From contig CAKZRP010000002.1 of assembly GCA_937146765.1 (NCBI GenBank), positions 1-64,000 on the forward strand: a stretch of 64,000 nt of DNA, given 5' to 3'. Under the pieces are notes generated by a model that did not search any database, had not been told where the DNA came from, and saw nothing but the letters and a program-made list of their open reading frames with translations. How positions within the stretch are numbered: position 1 is the stretch's first letter; the number at the start of each line of letters is the position of its first letter. The stretch is from an uncultured Paracoccaceae bacterium (GTDB lineage: Bacteria; Pseudomonadota; Alphaproteobacteria; Rhodobacterales; Rhodobacteraceae). A program made the translations under genes and the position numbers. This document shows, one piece after another, positions 1 to 7,935 of the stretch.

Positions 1-33
1 CGCGTCAGTGAATTTGGATGCTTTCATCGTCAT
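1..33 (-). mobile_element. IS3-family transposase OrfA, 5' end only (runs off left edge)
   Basis: On the minus strand an ATG at 33 opens a frame reading MTMKASKFTDA before the window ends, or MKASKFTDA from the second ATG at 27. That N-terminus is characteristic of the small OrfA (helix-turn-helix) protein of many IS3-family elements. A strong GGAGAGGAG ribosome-binding site lies just upstream. The element body must lie left of the window. Its inner terminal inverted repeat should fall between about 60 and 115, but I could not fix the exact end. It forms the left border of the nine-gene operon. Confidence 0.6.
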
Positions 34-175
34 CCGCTCCTCTCCCAGCCAAGAGAAATCTAGCGGAAAACTCTAACCTTAAACGAGGACGTTTTCAGGG
101 ATCACAGCACAGGTCACCAATTGTTAAGTGGCCTTCGATATTCTTGGCAGCATCACCCTCCGGAACGGAGAGGAT

Positions 176-1423
176 ATGTTGCTGCTAGAAAGGCTTTTCT
201 CAATGCCCAAAGTTCCATTCAACAAGCCGAGCCTTGTCGGAAACGAGATCAAATATATTCGGGACGCGGTAAGTTTGGGGCAGCTGGCCGGGGATGGCAC
301 CTATACAGAACGCTGCCAAAACACGATCTCTCAGCTGTGCGGGGGCGGTAAAACACTGATCACCCATTCTTGCACTGCGGCACTCGAGATGGCCGCTATT
401 CTCTGCGATCTAGGGCCAGGGGATGAGGTGATCATGCCCTCCTTCACCTTTGTTTCGACGGCAAATGCGGTGGCCTTGCGCGGGGCAACACCGGTTTTTG
501 TGGACATAGACCCGGTCTCTTTGTGCCTTGATCCCAGCAAGGTGCGTCACGCCATAACCTCTCAGACTCGGGCCATCGTCGCGGTCCACTATGCCGGCTT
601 CCCCGCTGGGGTCGATCAGCTCGCAAAGATTGCCAAGGAGCATGGGCTCTTCCTGATCGAGGATGCCGCCCAGGCCCTTGGGTCGCAGTTCCAAGGCCGC
701 CCGAGTGGCAGTTTCGGGGATTTGGCGGCCTTCAGTTTCCATGAAACCAAAAACGTCATCAGCGGTGAGGGCGGCGCGCTGGTCATCAACAACCCGACGA
801 TGTGGGAACGGGCTGAGATCATCCGCGAAAAGGGAACCAACCGGTCGCAATTCTTCCGCGGTCAGGTCGATAAATACACATGGGTCGATATCGGGTCGTC
901 TTTCCTGCCGGGAGAGCTGATCGCGGCCTATCTGGCAGCCCAGCTCGAAGTGGAACCGGCCATTCGCGCGCGCAGACTATCGGTTTTTGACGCCTATCAG
1001 GACGCTTTTTCCCCCTTCGAGGACCGTGGGCAGGTGGTCTTGCCACAAGACGTCCCCGACTGCATCGGGAACGGTCATATGTTCTACTTCTTGATGCGCA
1101 GCCAGACCGAGCGGCAGACATTCATCCTGGAGATGAAAGCGCGAGGCATCGGGACGCCCTTCCACTATGTCCCCCTGCATTCTGCCCCGGCCGGACGCCG
1201 CTATGCCAAGACCCATGGATCTCTCGCCGTGACAAACAGGGTGTCCGATACATTGGTGCGTTTGCCGATGTTCTACGATCTGGGTTCTGACATCGAAACG
1301 GTCATCGCGGCGGCCATCGAGGTGCTGGACAGCAATTGGTCGTCTTCGTGGACAGGTTCGGCCCCCCTCATGCCTCGAAAGCCTGTTCCCTCTTCCGCAT
1401 CGGTAAACCGTCCCGGCCTTTGA
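176..1423 (+). CDS. wecE: WecE/RffA-like dTDP-4-amino-4,6-dideoxygalactose transaminase (DegT/DnrJ/EryC1 family)
   Basis: PLP-dependent sugar aminotransferase. WecE converts dTDP-4-keto-6-deoxyglucose to dTDP-4-amino-4,6-dideoxygalactose with glutamate as amino donor. The sequence follows E. coli WecE closely: VPFNKPSLVGNE near the N-terminus, the PGDEVIMPSFTFVSTANA block, PLP-lysine motif SFHETKN (about K192) and REKGTNRSQFFRGQVDKYTW. About 30 extra C-terminal residues are rich in Ser/Pro and unlike the family. The start at 176 has GGAG five bases upstream; 203 (MPKVPFNKP, closest to the family N-terminus) and a GTG at 128 are alternatives. It is first in a nine-gene operon, 13 bases from the next gene. 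Without UDP/dTDP-sugar genes here, the true substrate is uncertain. Confidence 0.88.
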   Translation: MLLLERLFSMPKVPFNKPSLVGNEIKYIRDAVSLGQLAGDGTYTERCQNTISQLCGGGKTLITHSCTAALEMAAILCDLGPGDEVIMPSFTFVSTANAVALRGATPVFVDIDPVSLCLDPSKVRHAITSQTRAIVAVHYAGFPAGVDQLAKIAKEHGLFLIEDAAQALGSQFQGRPSGSFGDLAAFSFHETKNVISGEGGALVINNPTMWERAEIIREKGTNRSQFFRGQVDKYTWVDIGSSFLPGELIAAYLAAQLEVEPAIRARRLSVFDAYQDAFSPFEDRGQVVLPQDVPDCIGNGHMFYFLMRSQTERQTFILEMKARGIGTPFHYVPLHSAPAGRRYAKTHGSLAVTNRVSDTLVRLPMFYDLGSDIETVIAAAIEVLDSNWSSSWTGSAPLMPRKPVPSSASVNRPGL

Positions 1424-1436
1424 AAAAGGGCTGAAG

Positions 1437-2486
1437 ATGAAGGATATCGCTTTGCACGCCCATTCCGAGAGCAAGCTCTTGCAGTTTCAGGAGCTGGCAC
1501 GGCACCATTACGACAGCTGCCCGGGCTATAAGGCCATTTTGGATCGGTATTTCACTTCAGCGGACCTCTCCGGGGCGCTGGAGGATTTGCCTTTCCTGCC
1601 CGCAGAGATCTTCAAAACACACGCGCTCAAAAGCATCGACGATGACGCGGTCTTCAAGGTTCTGAAATCGTCAGGCACCACCTCGCAACAGCGATCGCAG
1701 ATCTATCTCGACCGCGACACGGCCCGTGCACAAAGCAAGGCTCTGTCGGAAATTGTCGCAACCGTGCTCGGCAAGAAACGCCGACCCATGCTGGTGATCG
1801 ACAGCCCGGCCCAGATTGCCAATAGGGCGTCTTTTTCGGCGCGCGGGGCGGGAATCCTCGGGTTTTCCGCCTTTGGCACCAAGACGTATTTTGCGCTGAA
1901 CGATGACATGTCGCTCAATCATGACCGCATCGACGCCTTTCTCAGCCATGAGGCGGACCAGATGTTTATCTTTGGCTTCACGGCCATCATCTGGCAGGAG
2001 TTCCTGAGTCAGATCTCCCCCGGCATGCTGGCAGATGTCGCCGGCTCCGCCGTGCTGCTGCACGGCGGCGGGTGGAAGAAACTGGCCGCGCAGAACATCT
2101 CCAGCCAGACCTTTATTGCAACGGTGAAAGAGCGCCTGCCCTTTGTCAAAAGCGTGCATGACTACTATGGGATGGTCGAGCAGACAGGATCGATTTTTCT
2201 CGGCAACGAGACAGGCTATCTTGAGACCAACGCCTATAACGACATCATTTGCCGGGATCAGGTCACGCTTGCCCCCCTCCCGGACGGGCAGGTCGGTGTG
2301 TTACAAGTGCTGTCTACTTTGCCGACCTCCTATCCCGGCTTTTCAATCCTGACTGAGGATGTTGGCCGGATTATCGGTAAAAGCGACGCAGGGGCCTATG
2401 GACAAAGTCGTAAGATCTTCGAGGTACATGGCCGAATGGCCCAGGCTGAGGTGCGCGGTTGCAGCGACACCTATCAGGGGCGTTGA
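1437..2486 (+). CDS. LuxE-like acyl-protein synthetase (AMP-forming)
   Basis: Member of the LuxE acyl-protein synthetase family, which activates a carboxylic acid with ATP and carries it as an acyl-enzyme for reduction by LuxC. Visible are the adenylate-forming motif SSGTTS (about residues 78-83), a GFTAIIWQ/LLHGGGWK core and the C-terminal EVRGCSD, whose Cys (about 342) sits where the acylated cysteine of LuxE is expected. Length (349 aa) is normal. It is followed immediately by the LuxC homologue, so the pair likely works as a fatty-acid-reductase-type complex. No luciferase (luxAB) is present, so light production is not the role. The acid used cannot be read from sequence. Confidence 0.82.
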   Translation: MKDIALHAHSESKLLQFQELARHHYDSCPGYKAILDRYFTSADLSGALEDLPFLPAEIFKTHALKSIDDDAVFKVLKSSGTTSQQRSQIYLDRDTARAQSKALSEIVATVLGKKRRPMLVIDSPAQIANRASFSARGAGILGFSAFGTKTYFALNDDMSLNHDRIDAFLSHEADQMFIFGFTAIIWQEFLSQISPGMLADVAGSAVLLHGGGWKKLAAQNISSQTFIATVKERLPFVKSVHDYYGMVEQTGSIFLGNETGYLETNAYNDIICRDQVTLAPLPDGQVGVLQVLSTLPTSYPGFSILTEDVGRIIGKSDAGAYGQSRKIFEVHGRMAQAEVRGCSDTYQGR

Positions 2487-3659
2487 ATGCAGGAGCTGAC
2501 GGACAACGCCTTTGAACAGGTTCTGCAGGCCAAGCCGATGCAGGCCTTTGACCCACGCCTGATCGCGCTGCTGGATGACCTGAGCCAAAGGATTCTGAGC
2601 GCGCCCACCACCCGCGCCTATCCGGATCTGGCGACGCTTGGCTTTTTCTTGCGCCGCAAAAATTTGGACCGCAGCGCGCGCCGCTATTTGGCAGAGGGTG
2701 AGCCTTTTCTGTTGGGCCGTGGGCTGGCCTTTCATATCGGACCGGCCAATGTACCGTTGAATTTCGCTTACTCTCTGACCGCCTCGCTTCTGGCGGGCAA
2801 CCCCAGCATTGTGCGCGTTTCCTCTCGCATCTTTCCTCAGGTGGATTTGTTTGTGCAGGCGCTTCAGGCGGCGCTCCGCTCTGCTGGGCTGGTGCATATG
2901 GTGTCCATTGTGCGGTATGCTCATGACTGCACCTTGAATGAGCGCCTGTCGCAGGCCTGTGACATTCGGGTCATCTGGGGCGGTGACCAAACGATCGAGA
3001 CCTTTGCCCGCCTCCCGGTTCCGGCAACCACTGTGCAGATCCACTTTGCCGACCGTTATTCTGCTGCGGTCCTGGATGCGCAGTATTACTTGGATCACTG
3101 CGAGGCTGTCGAGGTTGCGCAGAAGTTCTTCAACGATGTCTACCCGTTTGAGCAGAATGCCTGCACAGCGCCAAAGTTGGTGTTCTGGCTGGGAGATGAG
3201 GCGGTCACGGCTCGCGCAAAAGAGCAGTTCTGGACCGCGCTGCGCGACGTGATGGCGCGCGCCGCCTATCAACCAGCCGAAGGGGTGGGCGTACGGCATT
3301 TCAGAAGTGCCGTGCAACTGGCGGTCTCGCTGCCGGTTCATCGTGCTCTGTCCCTCCCCGGCTTGACTGTTTTGGATTCCGATGACGTCGACGTCGCGGG
3401 CCTGCAACAGACCGCCAGCGAAGGGTTTTTCCTGCAACGTCGGATCTCAACCTTGGCGCAGCTGGACAGGGTTTTGGACCAACGCTGTCAGACCCTCGCC
3501 TATGTCGGTGATATAAAACCTGCGATTTTGTCGACCCTGTCAGAGCAGGGGATGAGAGGGGTGGATCGTGTGGTCCCCATGGGCACCACCGCGCATTTCT
3601 CCTTCCTCTGGGAGGGCAAAGACCTGATCCGGCTGATGACGCGGAGTTTCGAGCAGTGA
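2487..3659 (+). CDS. LuxC-like acyl-CoA/acyl-protein reductase (aldehyde forming)
   Basis: NAD(P)H-dependent reductase of the LuxC family (aldehyde-dehydrogenase fold) that reduces an enzyme-bound or CoA-bound acyl group to an aldehyde. The signature ADRYSAAVLDA and the catalytic segment FEQNACTAPK with nucleophilic Cys about 226 are intact; the nucleotide-binding part includes HIGPANVPLNFAYS. It is 390 aa, somewhat shorter than luminous LuxC. The ATG follows the luxE-like stop directly, indicating translational coupling. Within this operon the aldehyde could be a substrate for the downstream ThDP enzyme, or the pair could make an acyl donor for sugar modification; both are inference. Confidence 0.85.
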   Translation: MQELTDNAFEQVLQAKPMQAFDPRLIALLDDLSQRILSAPTTRAYPDLATLGFFLRRKNLDRSARRYLAEGEPFLLGRGLAFHIGPANVPLNFAYSLTASLLAGNPSIVRVSSRIFPQVDLFVQALQAALRSAGLVHMVSIVRYAHDCTLNERLSQACDIRVIWGGDQTIETFARLPVPATTVQIHFADRYSAAVLDAQYYLDHCEAVEVAQKFFNDVYPFEQNACTAPKLVFWLGDEAVTARAKEQFWTALRDVMARAAYQPAEGVGVRHFRSAVQLAVSLPVHRALSLPGLTVLDSDDVDVAGLQQTASEGFFLQRRISTLAQLDRVLDQRCQTLAYVGDIKPAILSTLSEQGMRGVDRVVPMGTTAHFSFLWEGKDLIRLMTRSFEQ

Positions 3660-4402
3660 AAACGATCAAGGCCGTTTGGGAAAAGCGCAACCTCGGATTG
3701 GACGTTCTTGAAGTCGAGTTGGAGGCGGAGGATCAGCCGCAAGAGGTCAGCCAATGGTTGGCGGCGGTCGAGGATGCGGATTACATCTCTGTCAAAGTCC
3801 CTGTCGCGCTGATGCCCTTGATCACAGCCATCGAGGAGATCGGCTATCGCTTTCGGGAGATGTTGAGCACGGTAGACGTGGTAAATCTCCCCGTGCTGGA
3901 CGGGGTGATGGCGCGCTATGAACGTCATATGTCCTCGGCACGCGCGACACCGGAGCAGATGCAGGAGATCTTCGCTTGTATTCGCGCCGGTATGTTCAAG
4001 ACGGACCGGTTTTCGTTGGATCCGATGTTTTCCTCAGATCAAGCCGCAAACCGTTATTGTGGCTGGATCAGCGATGAGGTGGCCCGCGGAGCAGAGCTTA
4101 TGTGCATTGATTTCAAAGGGAAATTCGTTGGTTTCTTTTTGACACGCGCCGGCGACAACAAGAGGTTCCACTCGCTATTGGCGGGGATTTTCCCGCCCTT
4201 TCAGCACATGGGGCTTGGCTATTTCATCAACTACATGGCCTATGCGCATTGTTTTGCGCAGGGGGCGAAAAGCGTCACAACGACATTCTCCTCCAACAAC
4301 CTAGGCGCCTGCAGCATTCATAACATTATCAATACACGGTTAACTTCTCAGTGTTACGTGTTTTCTAAACACCTCAAGAGAGTGGAAGAATTCCATGTCT
4401 AA
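3656..4402 (+). CDS. GNAT-fold acyltransferase resembling WecD (TDP-fucosamine acetyltransferase)
   Basis: 248-residue protein with a C-terminal GNAT-like half. The FKTDRFSLDP segment followed by QAANRYCGWISDEVARGAEL resembles the region of WecD (dTDP-4-amino-4,6-dideoxygalactose N-acetyltransferase) before the acetyl-CoA site. A later FTTTFSSNNLGACSIHN-type stretch matches the conserved GNAT end (NxxA/S, then aromatic residues). The pairing with a WecE-like aminotransferase supports N-acylation of the 4-amino group. The start is a GTG overlapping the upstream stop (GTGA), so it is coupled to the luxC-like gene. The acyl donor could be acyl-CoA or the acyl-ACP made by the next genes. Family confidence is moderate, substrate speculative. 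Confidence 0.6.
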   Translation: MKTIKAVWEKRNLGLDVLEVELEAEDQPQEVSQWLAAVEDADYISVKVPVALMPLITAIEEIGYRFREMLSTVDVVNLPVLDGVMARYERHMSSARATPEQMQEIFACIRAGMFKTDRFSLDPMFSSDQAANRYCGWISDEVARGAELMCIDFKGKFVGFFLTRAGDNKRFHSLLAGIFPPFQHMGLGYFINYMAYAHCFAQGAKSVTTTFSSNNLGACSIHNIINTRLTSQCYVFSKHLKRVEEFHV

Positions 4403-4637
4403 CATTGCTACCTATACTGCCGCTTTTGTGGATGCGTTCCGGGTCGACGAGACCCAAGTCGCCGACCTCGCCTACCAGTCGATCGAACAATGGGACAGCC
4501 TCGGCCACATGCAGCTGATGTCCGACCTGGAAGAGCGGTTCGAAATCGAGATGGACATCGACGATATTACCGATTTTTCAAGTTTTTCCAAAGGGAAAGA
4601 GATCCTTGGAAAATACGGGGTCGCGTTTGATGCATAA
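4395..4637 (+). CDS. Acyl carrier protein
   Basis: 80-residue acidic carrier protein with the phosphopantetheine attachment motif WDSLGHMQLM; Ser35 is the expected attachment serine. The C-terminal EMDIDDITDFSSF stretch fits helix III of ACPs. It begins inside the end of the upstream gene (8-base overlap) and overlaps the next start by 8 bases, so expression is coupled. It is a dedicated pathway ACP rather than the housekeeping AcpP (divergent sequence, no fab neighbours). It is probably loaded by the AMP-forming ligase at 7932-9362 and presented to the dehydratase and reductase proteins of the operon. Confidence 0.9.
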   Translation: MSNIATYTAAFVDAFRVDETQVADLAYQSIEQWDSLGHMQLMSDLEERFEIEMDIDDITDFSSFSKGKEILGKYGVAFDA

Positions 4638-5106
4638 TGAGCCGGGCGGCAGCAGCTTTGACATCAAGGGGATTTTGAAGGCGCAGTGCAATCGGTCTCC
4701 GATGCTGTTCATCGACCGCGTGTGCCACTGTGTCCCCGGTCAATCGGCCACCAGTGAGAAGAACTTCACCTATAATGAGTGGTTCTTTCCCACGCATTAC
4801 GAAGACGATCCGAACGTGCCAGGCTTTGTTCTGGTGGAAAGCCTCGTGCAATCCTTCCTGATGACGTTTCTTTCTTTGCCGGAACACTTCGGGAGCCGGA
4901 CGAGCTTTCTGACGATCAAGGAAACCCAGTTCCGCCGCCGGGTGGTCCCAGGGGATCGCCTCGTCATCGACTCCACGCTCACCTCGCTCAAGCGGGGCAT
5001 CGCGACCGGGACGTCGATCGGGCGTGTTGACGGAGAGCTTGCGGTGTCCACCGATGTCACCATCGGCCTGCCGAAGATCCTAGAGAAATACAAACCCAAA
5101 ACCTGA
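4630..5106 (+). CDS. FabZ-like 3-hydroxyacyl-ACP dehydratase (hot-dog fold)
   Basis: About 158 aa with the FabZ/FabA-like layout: an N-terminal NRSPMLFIDRV segment (like RxPxLLVDRV), then FFPTHYEDDPNVPGFVLVES corresponding to the FabZ catalytic His-(x)-Pro-G-x-x-x-x-Glu block, then a TQFRRRVVPGDRL strand as in FabZ. The usual GHFP is changed to THYED, so the active-site His is kept but its surroundings are not. The ATG at 4630 overlaps the ACP stop; a TTG at 4606 is an alternative. It probably dehydrates or binds an acyl group on the neighbouring ACP. Confidence 0.78.
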   Translation: MHNEPGGSSFDIKGILKAQCNRSPMLFIDRVCHCVPGQSATSEKNFTYNEWFFPTHYEDDPNVPGFVLVESLVQSFLMTFLSLPEHFGSRTSFLTIKETQFRRRVVPGDRLVIDSTLTSLKRGIATGTSIGRVDGELAVSTDVTIGLPKILEKYKPKT

Positions 5107-5116
5107 GGACAGTCCT

Positions 5117-6895
5117 TTGCGTTTAGCGGATTACATCGTTCAATTTTTGGCTGATCGGGGCATTTTGACCCCCTTTGTCGTGACGGGGCGTGGGGCCTTG
5201 TTTCTGAATGATGCTTTGGCCAAACACAGCGACATCGCTCCGGTGTTCACCCATCATGAGCAGGGCGCTGCCTTTGCCGCAGTGGCCGGCGCCGATGCGA
5301 CAGGCGCGCCGCAAGCGGTGGTGGTTTCGACGGGCTGCGCCTCGACCAATGTCATCACGGGGGTGCTCTCTGCCTGGCAGGACCATCTGCCGCTGGTGGT
5401 GATTTCAGGTCAGAACACGCTGAAGGAAACCACCCGTCACAGCGGGCTGGCGCTCAAGACCTTTGGCCAACAGGAAGCGGATATCATCTCGATCGTTGAG
5501 CCGATCTGCAAATATGCGGTCATGCTCGATGATCCTACGCGGGTGCGCTATGAGCTGGAAAAGATGTTCCACCTCGCCCAGTCTGGCAATGCGGGGCCGG
5601 TGTGGCTGGATGTGCCGCTCGACATCCAGAATGCCCGGATTACGCCCGAGGAGTTGGTGGGCTTTGATGCACCGCAAGAGGATCTGCACCCGTCCAAGGC
5701 CCAGATGGCAGACCTGCGTGCGGCCTTTCAGGCCGCCCAACGTCCGGTGATCCTGATCGGGGCCGGGGTGCGCCATGCGCGGGTTGCGGATATGGTACGC
5801 GCCTTCTGTGAAGCGCGGGCCGTGCCGCTTGTCTATACCGCCTCCTCGGTGGATTGCGTTCCCCTGCAAGAAGAGATCTCCATCGGCTCTCTTGGCAGTC
5901 AGGGCTGTAGCCGGGCCGGCGCCTTTACCGTTCAAAACGCGGATTTGGTGGTGGTCTTGGGCTCACGGCTCAATTCTTTGACCACCGGCCCGGATTTTGC
6001 AAAATTTGCCCGTGCCGCCAAGATCGTCGTTGTAGATATCTGCAAAGAAGAGTTCGACAAAGACAGCGTGCGGATCGACAGCTTTATTCACGCCAATCTG
6101 GCCAAAGTGCTGCCGGCGCTCTTGGACAGCGCAGCGGAGTTGCCGACCTATCAGTCTTGGTTGTCACAAGCCCAGCATTGGAAAGCGCGCTTTGGCCAAA
6201 TGTCGGAGTTCCAATCACAAAATGGGGAGGTCGATCTGCATGAATTTGCACGAGAGCTGCACACCCTTCTGCCCGCCGAGGGCGTGTTTGTCTGTGACTC
6301 CGGATTTGTCGATGTGATCGTGCCGACCAATGCGGCCCTGTCGCGCGGTCAAAGGGTTGTCCGGCCTGTCTCGCAGGGCGCCATGGGGTTTGCGCTGCCC
6401 GGCGCCCTTGGGGTCGCGACCTGTGCGCATCGCCCCGTGCTCTGCATGGTGGGTGACGGGTCGATCATGATGAATATCCAAGAGTTAGAGACGATTGCGC
6501 GCAGCGGCGCCCCGATCAAAATCGTGGTCGTGTTGAACGGTATGTATGCGATCATCAAGCGGCGGCAGACAGAATTGTTCCGCGGGCGCACCATTGGGGT
6601 GGACCTTGAAACAGGCCTGAGGGAGCCCGATTTTGAACAAATCACCCGCGCCTTTGGCGTGCGGTTCATCCGGGCGGGGGTCGAGACCTACGCGGATCAC
6701 ATTCGCGCCGAATTTGCCAAACCTGGGCCGGCCTTGATCACGATCCCCGGAAAACAGAAACAGGATTACATTGAAGTGGGCCTGGGCCGGGACGCCACCA
6801 ACCGGTTGGCCCGTCGCCCTTTAGAAGATCAGAAACCCTTCCTGGATCGGGAGGTTTTTCGGTCTGAAATGCTGATCCCTACAATCGACGAATAA
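5117..6895 (+). CDS. Thiamine-diphosphate enzyme, acetolactate synthase-like
   Basis: 592-aa ThDP enzyme with the three usual domains: N-terminal Pyr domain with catalytic Glu48 in HHEQGAAF, a central domain (about 190-320), and a C-terminal PP domain with the GDGSIMMN...N cofactor motif starting about residue 446. It uses a TTG start, supported by GAGGA seven bases upstream. ALS-like enzymes decarboxylate pyruvate (or another 2-oxo acid) and add the two-carbon unit to an aldehyde or ketone acceptor. In this operon the acceptor could be a keto-sugar (as with YerE in yersiniose synthesis) or an aldehyde from the LuxC homologue (as with PigD in prodigiosin synthesis). No valine/isoleucine genes are nearby, so housekeeping IlvB is unlikely. 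Confidence 0.85.
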   Translation: MRLADYIVQFLADRGILTPFVVTGRGALFLNDALAKHSDIAPVFTHHEQGAAFAAVAGADATGAPQAVVVSTGCASTNVITGVLSAWQDHLPLVVISGQNTLKETTRHSGLALKTFGQQEADIISIVEPICKYAVMLDDPTRVRYELEKMFHLAQSGNAGPVWLDVPLDIQNARITPEELVGFDAPQEDLHPSKAQMADLRAAFQAAQRPVILIGAGVRHARVADMVRAFCEARAVPLVYTASSVDCVPLQEEISIGSLGSQGCSRAGAFTVQNADLVVVLGSRLNSLTTGPDFAKFARAAKIVVVDICKEEFDKDSVRIDSFIHANLAKVLPALLDSAAELPTYQSWLSQAQHWKARFGQMSEFQSQNGEVDLHEFARELHTLLPAEGVFVCDSGFVDVIVPTNAALSRGQRVVRPVSQGAMGFALPGALGVATCAHRPVLCMVGDGSIMMNIQELETIARSGAPIKIVVVLNGMYAIIKRRQTELFRGRTIGVDLETGLREPDFEQITRAFGVRFIRAGVETYADHIRAEFAKPGPALITIPGKQKQDYIEVGLGRDATNRLARRPLEDQKPFLDREVFRSEMLIPTIDE

Positions 6896-6912
6896 CAAGA
6901 AGCAGCGCACCC

Positions 6913-7935
6913 ATGAACCTGAATGACGGCACGCCTCTTTCCGACTACGCCAAGCCCTATTTCGTGGCGGAGTTCAACACCAGCCACTTTGGTGATGTTG
7001 CGCTGGCCAAGGAGATGATCGAAGAATGCGCGCGCATCGGGGTCGATTGCGTGAAGTTTCAGTCCTGGTCGGCGGAAACGCTGTATTCGCAGTCCTATTA
7101 CGCTGACAACAAGATGGCCAAGCGGTTCGTCAAGAAATACGCCTTGTCAGAGGCACAGCTGTTTGAGTTGTCTGAGTATTGCAAACTCAAAGAGATCGGC
7201 TTTATGTCGACCCCCTATTCCGTGCCAGAGGCGCGGTTTCTGGTTGAAGATTGCGCTGTCCCGGCGTTGAAGATCGCCTCGATGGAGATCAACAATCTCG
7301 ATTATCTGCGGCAGCTGGCGCAGATGGGCGGGGCGCTGATCCTGTCGACCGGCATGGCGGATCTGCCTGAGATCGAGACGGCGGTTCAGGTGCTGCAAGA
7401 GGCGGGATGCGCGGATTTGAGCGTCTTGCATTGCGTGTCTCGCTATCCGATCGACAATACCGAGGCCAATCTGCGCAATATCACCCTGCTGAAGGAGCGC
7501 CTGCCGGGGGTGGCCATTGGCTATTCCGACCATACCCTTGGCCTCGAGGCCCCGGTGGCGGCTGTGGCCTTGGGCGCTTGTGTGATCGAACGGCACTTCA
7601 CCTTGGATCGTTCGCGCATTGGCATGGACAATCAAATGGCGAGCGAGCCGGAGGAATTTGCCGAGCTGATCAAACGCTGCATCGCGACCTGGCAGTGTAT
7701 GGGGCGCGCCGACCGGCAGGTCTCGGAGGCGGAGTTGAAACAACGGCTCAATATGCGGCGCAGCCTGGTCTATGCAGGTCCGCTTGCCGCTGGAACCTGC
7801 ATTTCAAGCGCGGATCTGGTCTGCAAGAGGCCGGGAACCGGCCTCGCTCCCACGGAGGCCGCACGCGTCATTGGCCAGGTCTTGTGCCGCGCTGTCGAGG
7901 GCGACACCCTCGTGCAGACAGAGGATTTTCAATGA
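6913..7935 (+). CDS. NeuB-family N-acetylneuraminate synthase-like (PEP-condensing) protein with SAF domain
   Basis: 340-aa NeuB homologue: a TIM barrel (about 1-270) with the motifs FVAEFNTSHFGD, VDCVKFQS, ALKIASMEI, LILSTGMAD, CVSRYPID, IGYSDHT and ERHFTLDRS...GMDN, followed by a C-terminal SAF (antifreeze-like) domain containing MRRSLVYAG and RPGTGLAP. NeuB enzymes condense PEP with an N-acyl hexosamine to give a nonulosonic acid (sialic, legionaminic or pseudaminic). No NeuA (CMP transferase) or NeuC is in view, so the cluster would need partners elsewhere. It is 17 bases from the ThDP gene, and its TGA overlaps the ATG of the ligase. Confidence 0.86.
   Translation: MNLNDGTPLSDYAKPYFVAEFNTSHFGDVALAKEMIEECARIGVDCVKFQSWSAETLYSQSYYADNKMAKRFVKKYALSEAQLFELSEYCKLKEIGFMSTPYSVPEARFLVEDCAVPALKIASMEINNLDYLRQLAQMGGALILSTGMADLPEIETAVQVLQEAGCADLSVLHCVSRYPIDNTEANLRNITLLKERLPGVAIGYSDHTLGLEAPVAAVALGACVIERHFTLDRSRIGMDNQMASEPEEFAELIKRCIATWQCMGRADRQVSEAELKQRLNMRRSLVYAGPLAAGTCISSADLVCKRPGTGLAPTEAARVIGQVLCRAVEGDTLVQTEDFQ

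Noticed and set aside
1437..3659. A bioluminescence (lux) operon
   Set aside because: luxA, luxB and luxD are absent; the LuxC/LuxE homologues sit among sugar and ACP enzymes.
5117..6895. Housekeeping acetolactate synthase IlvB
   Set aside because: No ilvH/ilvC nearby, TTG start inside a specialised operon, and sequence only generally ALS-like.
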